This document shows positions 50,383 through 57,614 of a stretch of 64,000 nt of DNA, piece by piece (the stretch's first letter is position 1; every line of letters begins with the position of its first letter). Both the position numbers and the translations under genes were made by a program. The DNA is from Streptomyces longispororuber. GTDB lineage: Bacteria > Actinomycetota > Actinomycetes > Streptomycetales > Streptomycetaceae. The DNA lies in the NCBI RefSeq assembly GCF_024448165.1, contig NZ_JAMOLN010000006.1, forward strand, positions 1 to 64,000. The letters are read 5' to 3'. Below the pieces are notes generated by a model. The model ran no database searches. It was not told where the DNA came from and saw only the letters and a program-made list of their open reading frames with translations.

Positions 50383-50984
50383 GGCGGCCACACGCCGGGC
50401 TCCAGGATCCCCGACGCATAGGCGCGGGCGACCAGTTCGGTGCGGTTCGCCGCGCCCCACCGCCGGGACAGCTGCCGCAGGTGGTAGGTGACGCCGTCGG
50501 TGGTCAGACCGGTCTCGCGCGCCGCCCTCGCGGTGGTCGCGCCCGCGGCGAGCAGCGCCAGGATCCGCTCCTCGTTGCGGTGCAGCGGCGTCCGGGCGGC
50601 GGCCGGACGCGGCGCGGACTCGCCGGTCACCCGCAGCATCACCAGCAGATCGGGCACCCCGTCCGGGGTGTCGCTCACCGGGCCGACGCTCAACTCGCCC
50701 CGCCGGTGCGTCCCGTCGGTGCCCTGCCAGGTCACCGACACCGTGTAGCGCGAGCGGCGACGCAGCTTCAGCGCCTGCCCGATCCGGTCGACCTGCGCCG
50801 CGTCCAGCGGCGGGAACAGGTCCAGCATGTCGCGGCCCTTGAGCCGCCCCGGAGTCGTCCCCCACTGGGCCGCCAGCGCGGCGTTCGCGAGCCGCACGAT
50901 GCCGTACGGATCGCAGACCGCGACCGGCATCGGAATCCGGTCGAAGAGCACCATCGCGCGATTGCGCCACACCACCGCGTCCAC
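50322..50984 (-). CDS. PAS-LuxR transcriptional regulator
   Basis: 220 residues from GTG 50984. Residues about 10-115 are a PAS domain ('LFDRIPMPVAVCDPYGIVRL', 'LAAQWGTTPGRLKGRDMLDL'), and residues about 145-200 a LuxR-type HTH ('RNEERILALLAAGATTARAA', 'TTDGVTYHLRQLSRRWGAAN'). Size and layout recall the PimM-type activators of antibiotic clusters. It diverges from the P450/reductase fusion gene across 166 bp with a dyad, so it is the natural regulator of that gene. Confidence 0.85.
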   Translation of the reverse strand: MDAVVWRNRAMVLFDRIPMPVAVCDPYGIVRLANAALAAQWGTTPGRLKGRDMLDLFPPLDAAQVDRIGQALKLRRRSRYTVSVTWQGTDGTHRRGELSVGPVSDTPDGVPDLLVMLRVTGESAPRPAAARTPLHRNEERILALLAAGATTARAARETGLTTDGVTYHLRQLSRRWGAANRTELVARAYASGILEPGVWPPHVRSSMPGTGAPDGNPAAT

Positions 50985-51052
50985 CGCCGCACCCCTTCGC
51001 CCCGCGCCACCACGAACGGCCCGCGCGCACAACCCCGCCGCGCCGGTCGCCC

Positions 51053-51068
51053 CTACACAATCATGTAG
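51053..51068. promoter_or_regulatory. 16-bp dyad in the PAS-LuxR / P450 fusion spacer
   Basis: CTACA-CAATCA-TGTAG is an inverted repeat with 5-bp perfect arms in the 166-bp divergent spacer. PimM-type PAS-LuxR regulators bind 16-bp dyads that begin CT and end AG, as this does, though the inner bases differ from the published consensus as I remember it. Confidence 0.4.
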
Positions 51069-51150
51069 TGCGGCTGCGCCGACCGGCGGGGGAGCGGGAC
51101 CAAGCTGGGAGCTGCCGATCCCCCCACCCGCGAAAGGCAGTTGCCGCACC

Positions 51151-54100
51151 ATGCACAACTCCGCGCTGCTCCCGTCGCCCCCCACCGACGGTCCTCCGGT
51201 CATCGACATCTCCGCCACCGGTCCCGGCGCCGCTCCGCTGCAGCAGGTCATGGGCCTGATGCGCACGCACGGCCCGGCCCTCGTGCGCCGGCTGCACGGC
51301 CGCGACGCCCTGTTCGTCGCCGACCTCGACCTGGTCACCGAACTCGCCGACGAATCCCGGTTCGCCAAGCACATCGGGCCCGCCCTGGAGAACGTCCGCG
51401 CGTTCGCCGCCGACGGCCTGTTCACCGCCTACAACGACGAACCGAACTGGGCCCGCGCCCACGACATCCTGATGCCCGCCTTCGCGCTCGGCTCGATGCG
51501 CACCTACCACCCGGTGATGTACCGGGTGGCCCGCCGGCTCGTCGACACCTGGGACCGCGCGGCCCGCGCAGGACGCCCCGTCGACGTGCCGGGCGACATG
51601 ACCCGGATGACGCTCGACACCATCGGACTCGCCGGGTTCGGCTACGACTTCGGGTCGTTCGACGGCGACGAGCCGCACCCCTTCGTCGAGTCGATGGTCC
51701 GCTGCCTCGAATGGAGCATGAAGCGCCTCGCCCGCACCCCCGGCGGCGACTACGCGTCCGTCGACGCCGCCTTCCACGACGACGCCGGCTATCTGGCGCA
51801 GGTCGTCGACGACGTCATCAACGCCCGCGTACGGGGCGGCGAGCAGCACGCCGACGACCTGCTCGGCCTGATGCTCACCGCCGATCACCCCCGGGACGGC
51901 GGCACGCTGGACACCGCCAACATCCGCAACCAGGTCATCACGTTCCTGATCGCCGGACACGAGACGACGTCCGGCGCGATGTCCTTCGCCCTGTACTACC
52001 TGGCCAAGAACCCGGCCGTCCTCGACCTCGTGCGCCGCGAGGTCGACGCGCTGTGGGGCGACACCGCGGACCCGGAGCCCGACTTCGACGAGGTCGGCCG
52101 GCTCACCTACACCCGGCAGGTCCTCAACGAGGCGCTGCGGCTGTGGCCCACCGCCGCCGCGTTCAGCCGCGAGGCCCGCGAGGACACCCTGCTCGGCGGC
52201 CGGATCCCGGTCCGCGCCGGACAGGGCGTGTCCGTGCTCGTGCCGATGCTGCACCGGCAGCCCGTCTGGGGCGACAACCCCGAGCGCTTCGACCCCGGCC
52301 GGTTCACGCCCGAGGCCGAGGCGGCCCGGTCCGCGCACGCGTTCAAACCGTTCGGCACCGGTGAACGGGCTTGTATCGGGAGGCAGTTCGCGCTCCACGA
52401 GGCGACCATGCTGCTCGCCATGCTGGTGCACCGCTACCGGCTGAACGACCACGCCGACTACCGGCTCACGGTGAAGGAGACCCTCACCATGAAGCCGGAC
52501 GGGTTCACCCTCGCGCTCGCCCCGCGCACCCCGGCCGACCGCCGGCACGGCGCCCTGCCCGGCCACGCGGCCCGCGGCGAACAGGACGCCGACACCGCGG
52601 AGCTGCCGGTCCGGGTCCGCCCCGGCACCCGCGCCCTGGTCCTGCACGGCAGCAACTACGGCACCTGCCGCGACCTGGCGGGCCGGCTCGCCGACGAGGC
52701 CGCGGCGATCGGCTGTGCCACGGACGTCGCACCCCTCGACGCCTACGCGGACGGCCTGCCCACGGACCGCCCCGTGGTGGTCGTCGCCGCCTCCTACAAC
52801 GGCCAACCCACCGACGACGCGCGCGAGTTCGTGGCCTCCCTCGACCGGGACGCGCACGACGGCACGGTCTACGCCGTCCTCGGCGTCGGCGACCGCAACT
52901 GGGCGGCCACCTACCAGCACGTCCCCACCCGGATCGACGAGCGCCTCGCCGCGGGCGGCGCCGAGCGGCTCTGCGAGCGCGCCGCCGCCGACGCCTCCGG
53001 GGACCTGAACGGCACCGTCCGCACCTTCACCGCCCGGCTGCGGGCCGCCCTCCTGGAGCGGTACGGCGACCCCGACGCCATCGACGCCGGGCCCGCGCCC
53101 ACCGCCGCGTACGAGGTCAGGGAGATCTCCGGAAGCCCGCTCGACGCGGCCGCCGCCCGGCACGGCCTCGTGCCGCTCACCGTCACCGAGGCGTACGACC
53201 TCACGGCCGCCGACCACCCCCGCACCAAGCGGTTCGTGCGCCTCGCCCTGCCCGCCGGGACCATGTACCGCAGCGGAGACCATCTCACCGTGCTGCCCGC
53301 CCAGGACCCGGCCCTCGTGGCGCGGGTGACGGCGGCCCTCGGCCTCGACCCCGACGCGGTTCTGGACATCCGCGCCGCCCGGCCGCGCCGCGACGGACTG
53401 GCCGTCGACCGACCCCTGACGGTCCGTGAACTTCTCACCCATCACGTGGAGTTGCAGCACCGACCGAGCGCCGCCGACGTCGCCGTGCTGGCCGCGGCGA
53501 ACCCGTGCCCGCCCGAGGCCGCCGCGCTGAAGGCCCTGCCGGACGGCGACCCGCGCACCTTCGTCGAGCTGATCGAGGGCCACCCGGCGCTGCGTGGCGC
53601 CCTCGGCTGGGGTCAACTCCTGGAGCTGCTGCCGCCGTTGCGGCCCCGTCACTACTCGGTCTCCTCCAGCCCCGCCCTGCTGCCGGACCACGTCGACCTC
53701 ATGGTGTCCGTCCTCGACGCGCCCGCCGCCTCCGGCAACGGCCGCTTCCGGGGTATTGGTTCCGGCCACCTGGCCGCACTGCGGCCCGGCGACACCGTCC
53801 TCGGCCGCATCCAGCCCTGCCGGGACGCCTTCCGCATCCGGCCCGACGCGCCCGGACCCGTCATCATGGTCGCGGCGGGCACCGGGCTCGCCCCGTTCCG
53901 CGCCGCCGTCGCCGAGCGCGGCACCGGACTCCCGGCCGCCCTCCTCTACTTCGGCTGCGACCACCCGGACAAGGACTTCCTGCACGCCGACGAACTGCGC
54001 GCCGCCGACGCCGCCGGAACGATCTCGCTGCGGCCCGTGTTCAGCGACGCACCCGTCGACGGACACGCCTTCGTGCAGCACCGGATCGCCGCCGATGGCC

Positions 54101-54300
54101 AGGAGGTCTGGCACCTGCTCGACGCGGGCGCCACCGTGTACGTGTGCGGCGACGGCGCCCGCATGGCACCCGGCGTACGGGCCGCGTTCCGCGACCTGTA
54201 CCGCGCCCGCACCGAGGGCGCGGACGAGAGCGCCGCCGAGCGGTGGCTGTCCGCGCTCGTCGCCGAAGGCCGCTACGTGGAGGACGTCTACGGAGGCTGA
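51151..54300 (+). CDS. Self-sufficient CYP102 (P450BM3-type) P450/NADPH reductase fusion
   Basis: 1049 residues, equal to P450BM3 with Met. Heme domain (1-455): 'AADGLFTAYNDEPNW', I-helix 'AGHETTS' near 270, 'NEALRLWPTAA', heme loop 'FKPFGTGERACIGRQFALHE' with Cys408. FMN domain (about 485-635): 'LVLHGSNYGTCRDLAGRLAD', 'ASYNGQPTDDAREFV', 'GVGDRNWAATYQHVP'. FAD/NADP domain (about 660-1049): 'RHYSVSSSP', 'GTGLAPFR', 'VYVCGDGARMAPGV', C-terminal 'EDVYGG' with Tyr1047 where BM3 has a Trp. Expected: NADPH-dependent subterminal hydroxylation or epoxidation of fatty acids. The BM3 Phe87 equivalent is kept ('GLF'). Regulated, by position, by the divergent PAS-LuxR protein. Confidence 0.95.
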   Translation: MHNSALLPSPPTDGPPVIDISATGPGAAPLQQVMGLMRTHGPALVRRLHGRDALFVADLDLVTELADESRFAKHIGPALENVRAFAADGLFTAYNDEPNWARAHDILMPAFALGSMRTYHPVMYRVARRLVDTWDRAARAGRPVDVPGDMTRMTLDTIGLAGFGYDFGSFDGDEPHPFVESMVRCLEWSMKRLARTPGGDYASVDAAFHDDAGYLAQVVDDVINARVRGGEQHADDLLGLMLTADHPRDGGTLDTANIRNQVITFLIAGHETTSGAMSFALYYLAKNPAVLDLVRREVDALWGDTADPEPDFDEVGRLTYTRQVLNEALRLWPTAAAFSREAREDTLLGGRIPVRAGQGVSVLVPMLHRQPVWGDNPERFDPGRFTPEAEAARSAHAFKPFGTGERACIGRQFALHEATMLLAMLVHRYRLNDHADYRLTVKETLTMKPDGFTLALAPRTPADRRHGALPGHAARGEQDADTAELPVRVRPGTRALVLHGSNYGTCRDLAGRLADEAAAIGCATDVAPLDAYADGLPTDRPVVVVAASYNGQPTDDAREFVASLDRDAHDGTVYAVLGVGDRNWAATYQHVPTRIDERLAAGGAERLCERAAADASGDLNGTVRTFTARLRAALLERYGDPDAIDAGPAPTAAYEVREISGSPLDAAAARHGLVPLTVTEAYDLTAADHPRTKRFVRLALPAGTMYRSGDHLTVLPAQDPALVARVTAALGLDPDAVLDIRAARPRRDGLAVDRPLTVRELLTHHVELQHRPSAADVAVLAAANPCPPEAAALKALPDGDPRTFVELIEGHPALRGALGWGQLLELLPPLRPRHYSVSSSPALLPDHVDLMVSVLDAPAASGNGRFRGIGSGHLAALRPGDTVLGRIQPCRDAFRIRPDAPGPVIMVAAGTGLAPFRAAVAERGTGLPAALLYFGCDHPDKDFLHADELRAADAAGTISLRPVFSDAPVDGHAFVQHRIAADGQEVWHLLDAGATVYVCGDGARMAPGVRAAFRDLYRARTEGADESAAERWLSALVAEGRYVEDVYGG

Positions 54301-54318
54301 ACCACCGCACCCGAGGTG

Positions 54319-54747
54319 TCAGTTCGCCCCGATGTCCGCGCTCAGCCAGTGCTCCGGATGCAGCTCGACGAGGACCAGACCCTCGGGGCCGTAGCTGCGG
54401 AACGTGTTGTCCACGTACGTGGCGAGCACGTCCGCGGGCAGATAGCGGCCGGCGACCTCCTCCAGGTCGCCGGCCGTCGCCGTGCGCAGCGTCACCGGGC
54501 CCTCCGCCGAGACGTACCGGTACGTGGGCTCGACGCGCTGCACCAGGAACGAGCAGCGCCCGGCCGCCGCCAGCAGGTGCGCCTTGCGGCTGTCGCGCCC
54601 GGTGACGGCACGGATCGCGCCGCCTGGCCGGTACGCGTACCAGATCGGTACGTTGAGGGGTCCCCGCCCACCCCGGTCGTCGACGGCGACGGACGCCGGA
54701 TGCGTACCGGCGAGGAACTCCTCGCGCTGGTCCTGTGTAAGCGGCAT
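54319..54747 (-). CDS. PPOX/FDOR split-barrel flavin- or F420-binding protein
   Basis: 142 residues: 'FLAGTHPASVAVDDRGGRGP', 'VPIWYAYRPGGAIRAVTGRD', 'RKAHLLAAAGRCSFLVQRVE' (20-residue fragments) are characteristic of the pyridoxamine-phosphate-oxidase-like split beta-barrel. Actinobacterial members bind FMN, F420 or heme; cofactor cannot be told here. Converges on the P450 fusion with 18 bp between stops. Confidence 0.85.
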   Translation of the reverse strand: MPLTQDQREEFLAGTHPASVAVDDRGGRGPLNVPIWYAYRPGGAIRAVTGRDSRKAHLLAAAGRCSFLVQRVEPTYRYVSAEGPVTLRTATAGDLEEVAGRYLPADVLATYVDNTFRSYGPEGLVLVELHPEHWLSADIGAN

Positions 54748-55066
54748 GAACTCCCCTGGGGCTGTCGGCCGTGGGACCGGCCTGGTGGGTGTGGGCCTGC
54801 TCGGCGGGTGTCCGCGGCTCCCGGCCGGTCCTGATCGGATTCAGGTCCGCGGCCCCGTCGAGCCGAGCGATCTCCCCGCAGCGGCCCACGCTGCCCGGCT
54901 CCGGCCGGCACGTCCCTGGCCGGCGGGCACGTACCGGGTTCCGGTGCTCATGATTCCGTTGTACCGGCGCCGCCCGCCCGCCGCACGCGGGCGTACGGCC
55001 CGACGGTTCCGGAGCGTGACGATCACCGAATCGCGGGATCGCCGCGGAGGGCCCAGAATCAGACAC
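54748..55066. other. Non-coding divergent spacer of about 320 bp
   Basis: Lies between divergent starts of the PPOX-like and small membrane protein genes. Short frames exist on both strands but none has a ribosome site together with codon bias. A GTGACGATCAC dyad around 55016-55026 and the sequence near 54945-54965 (lower G+C) may belong to promoters; nothing firmer can be said. Confidence 0.4.
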
Positions 55067-55303
55067 ATGTCCTTTTTGTCCGCGGGTGTGACGTGGCTCG
55101 GACTGGGTCTCACGGTCGGCACGGCCGGACTGGTGACCTACGGTCTCGCGGTACTGCCGTGCTCGGCGGCGGTCCGTCAGGAGGACGCCGAACTGGCCTG
55201 CCGGCCGGCCCGGCGCACGGCGCTGGCCCTGGGGGCCCTGGGGGTCGCGGCGCTGCTGGTGGGCACCGTGCTCCTGGTGCTCCATGCGACGGAGTTCGGC
55301 TGA
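55067..55303 (+). CDS. Small two-helix membrane protein, function unknown
   Basis: 78 residues with transmembrane segments at about 8-31 ('VTWLGLGLTVGTAGLVTYGL') and 51-72 ('ALALGALGVAALLVGTVLLV'), separated by a short polar loop with two Cys. Not assigned to a family. Ends before a strong bidirectional hairpin. Confidence 0.6.
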   Translation: MSFLSAGVTWLGLGLTVGTAGLVTYGLAVLPCSAAVRQEDAELACRPARRTALALGALGVAALLVGTVLLVLHATEFG

Positions 55304-55305
55304 GC

Positions 55306-55339
55306 GGCCCGCAGCCGCGCGCTCGGCGCGGCTGCGGCC
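55306..55339. terminator. Bidirectional hairpin between convergent genes
   Basis: GCAGCCGCGC (55311-55320) and GCGCGGCTGC (55326-55335) pair perfectly around a 5-base loop, with outer GGCC arms extending the stem across a single bulge. It sits in the 43 bp between the convergent small membrane protein and VOC genes. No U-tract; such stems act as terminators in high-G+C actinobacteria. Confidence 0.7.
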
Positions 55340-55346
55340 CGACGGC

Positions 55347-55736
55347 TCAGCTGTCGCCGCCCCCGTAGGGGCGGGTGATGACCTCCATGCCGTGTCCGGC
55401 CGGGTCCATGAAGTACACGCCGCGACCGCCGTCGTTGTGGTTGATCTCGCCCGGCTGCTTGCCGTGCGGATCGGCGTAGTACGTGAGCCCGGCGTCCTTG
55501 ATGCGGGCGAAGACGCCGTCGAACTCCTCCTCGGTGACGAGGAAGGCGTAGTGCTGCATCACGATGGACTCGGCCGGGATGGACGCGAAGTCGAGCGTCA
55601 CGCCGTTGCTGAGGTCTAGGGCGACGAAGGGGCCCCACTCGGCTCCGACCTTGAGCCCGAGGATGTGCGCCAGGAATGCGGCGGATTCCCGGTTGTCCCG
55701 GGCGTGAACGATGGTGTGGTTGAGCTGAACTGCCAC
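55347..55736 (-). CDS. VOC-family (glyoxalase/dioxygenase fold) protein
   Basis: 129 residues from GTG 55736 with GGAGG 9 bases upstream. Two beta-alpha-beta-beta-beta units: 'LNHTIVHARDNRESAAFLAH' and 'HYAFLVTEEEFDGVFARIKD', ending 'YFMDPAGHGMEVITRPYG' with the metal-binding His/Glu pattern. Substrate unknown; may be a lyase, dioxygenase or antibiotic-binding protein. Confidence 0.88.
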   Translation of the reverse strand: MAVQLNHTIVHARDNRESAAFLAHILGLKVGAEWGPFVALDLSNGVTLDFASIPAESIVMQHYAFLVTEEEFDGVFARIKDAGLTYYADPHGKQPGEINHNDGGRGVYFMDPAGHGMEVITRPYGGGDS

Positions 55737-55859
55737 GATGGATTGCCTCCAGAAGGCAACTCCGGCACCTCCATGCCTCACCCGGTCGGTGACCGGCACG
55801 CGATGCTGCCGGGGATTTTAAGCACACGGCGGGGTCGCGGGCCAGTCGGTTTCCGGCAA

Positions 55860-56501
55860 TCAGCCCCGCACGGCCGCGGCGCTCCGGGCCGTCTCGCTGC
55901 GGTAGGTGTGGCCGAGCTGGGGGCCCAGACCGAAGTAGTGCCGGAAGTTGTAGACGAGCGGGCTCCAGGCGACCGGGTCGATGTGGTCGGTGCCGGGGAC
56001 GACGATGTCGGCGGTGGCGTGCACCTCCAGCACGGACGTCTCCACGATCAGGAAGGCGCCGCCCGCGTCGGGGCGGACGTCCACCGCCCGCGCCTCCAGT
56101 TGCAGCGGGCACTCGGCGACGCGCGGCGGGCGCACCGCGACGGACGGCTGCGGGGTCAGGCCCGCCGCACCGAACTTGTCCGGCTCGTAGCGGCAGCCCC
56201 GCGGCTTCGAGGCGGGGACCGGGTCGCGCCCGGTCAGCGGGGCGAGCCGCTCCACCGCCTCCCACTGGCCGGGACCCGGCAGACTGACGACCACGTCGGG
56301 GCGGGCGGCGAGGTTGCGGGCGCTCTGGCCGTCGGCGCCGAGGCCGAGCACGACCGTGCGCCCGAGCGCCCACGCCGAGGACATCGGGGCCAGGTTGAAG
56401 GTGCCGTCCGCGTTCTCCGTCGACAGGAGAGCCACCGGCGTGCCGAAGTAGAGGATGCTCGGCTCGACGGTCAGGTGGGGGAGGTGAGTTGTGCTGGTCA
56501 T
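55860..56501 (-). CDS. Flavin reductase-family FMN-binding protein
   Basis: 213 residues: 'ILYFGTPVALLSTENADGTF', 'NLAPMSSAWALGRTVVLGLG', 'QSARNLAARPDVVVSLPGPG' are hallmark strands of the flavin-reductase-like split barrel. May reduce flavin for a monooxygenase or act directly on a substrate; no monooxygenase adjoins it. Downstream of the LuxR-type regulator gene on the same strand, separated by about 70 bp. Confidence 0.85.
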   Translation of the reverse strand: MTSTTHLPHLTVEPSILYFGTPVALLSTENADGTFNLAPMSSAWALGRTVVLGLGADGQSARNLAARPDVVVSLPGPGQWEAVERLAPLTGRDPVPASKPRGCRYEPDKFGAAGLTPQPSVAVRPPRVAECPLQLEARAVDVRPDAGGAFLIVETSVLEVHATADIVVPGTDHIDPVAWSPLVYNFRHYFGLGPQLGHTYRSETARSAAAVRG

Positions 56502-56572
56502 GGCCGGAGCGTAGGCAGCGATCGGTTCGGCACCCGCCGAACCGTGCCCGCCGAACCGTGCCCGCCCGGCCG

Positions 56573-57523
56573 TCAGAGCCACCCGCGGCGCTGCGCGATC
56601 ACCCCCGCCTGGAACCGGTTGGACGCGCCGAGCAGCTGATGCAGCCGGCTGGTGCGGCGGCGCATCGTCCGCACCGACCAGCCGAGCTGACGGGCGATCG
56701 CCTCGTCCTTCAACCCGCTGACCAGCAGCGACAGCATCAGCCTGTCGTCCTCGTCGAGCGGCCCCTCGGCGGGCGCGTCGAGCGGCTCGGCGACGCGCCA
56801 GCACAGTTCCCAGTGGTCGATCAGCGTGTCCAGGAGCGCGGACGGACGGATCACCGCGGCCCGCACCTCGGACGACAGGGTGAGGGAGAGCGGCATCAGC
56901 GCCACCCGGTCGTCGGCGATCGCCAGCTTCACCCGCAGCCCCGGCAGCACCCGGGCCTGCTCACCGAGGCCGACCAGCCGGCGGATGTCGTCCAGGACGC
57001 CCGGCCACTCCAGTGCCTCGGGCGCGTACACCGCGCGGTAGCTGATGCCCTCCGCCAGCGCCGTCTCCTCGACGGGGTTCGCCGTCGTCAGCGCGTACGG
57101 CGGCCGGTCCAGGGTGCGCACCTCGTCCCGCGCCTCCTGCTGGAGCCGGACGAACCAGCGGCCGAGCGCCTCGCTGCCGTGCACGATCTCGACCTCCTCG
57201 CCGCCGCCGTGCCGGCCCGCGGTGAAGAGCCGGGACAGTTCGGCCGCGGTGGACCTGACCCGGTCGAGCTCCGCCGACCGCGTGCGGATCAGGGCGTCCA
57301 CCGCGTGCTCCGGGTCGATCGCCGCGTACCGCCGCCGGGTCCCGGAGAGCCGTCCGACCAGACCCAGGTCGTGCAGCCGGGCGAGGGCCCGGCCCACCCG
57401 GTCCGCGGAGCACGCCAGTTCGTCGGCGAGCTGTCCGGGCGACGCCGCCTCACGCGTGAGCAGGGCGCGGTAAACGGCCTCGTCGAAGGGGTCGACGCCG
57501 ACGGCGGAGAGCTGTTCGGTCAT
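56573..57523 (-). CDS. TrmB-N / LuxR-C type transcriptional regulator
   Basis: 316 residues. N-terminal winged helix of TrmB/MarR type at about 12-70 ('AVYRALLTREAASPGQLADE', 'SADRVGRALARLHDLGLVGR'), a middle domain that may sense a ligand, and a C-terminal LuxR HTH ('LSLLVSGLKDEAIARQLGWS', 'RTMRRRTSRLHQLLGASNRF'). It diverges from the secreted subtilase gene across 91 bp and is its likely regulator; this regulator type often stands beside subtilases in Streptomyces, as I recall. Confidence 0.85.
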   Translation of the reverse strand: MTEQLSAVGVDPFDEAVYRALLTREAASPGQLADELACSADRVGRALARLHDLGLVGRLSGTRRRYAAIDPEHAVDALIRTRSAELDRVRSTAAELSRLFTAGRHGGGEEVEIVHGSEALGRWFVRLQQEARDEVRTLDRPPYALTTANPVEETALAEGISYRAVYAPEALEWPGVLDDIRRLVGLGEQARVLPGLRVKLAIADDRVALMPLSLTLSSEVRAAVIRPSALLDTLIDHWELCWRVAEPLDAPAEGPLDEDDRLMLSLLVSGLKDEAIARQLGWSVRTMRRRTSRLHQLLGASNRFQAGVIAQRRGWL

Positions 57524-57614
57524 TCCGGGATCCTGGCCCATGTGTGCCACAGGCAGCAATGGGCCGTCGCGAATCGTTGTGCCGACGTGGTCGGCGCGAC
57601 TACCAACTCCCTCT

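Noticed and set aside
51061..54114. Antisense open frame of about 1000 codons opposite the P450 fusion
   Set aside because: Shadow of the BM3-like gene; no recognisable domain.
54841..55122. 93-codon minus-strand frame in the 54.7-55.1 kb spacer
   Set aside because: Overlaps the supported small membrane protein gene start and lacks a ribosome site.
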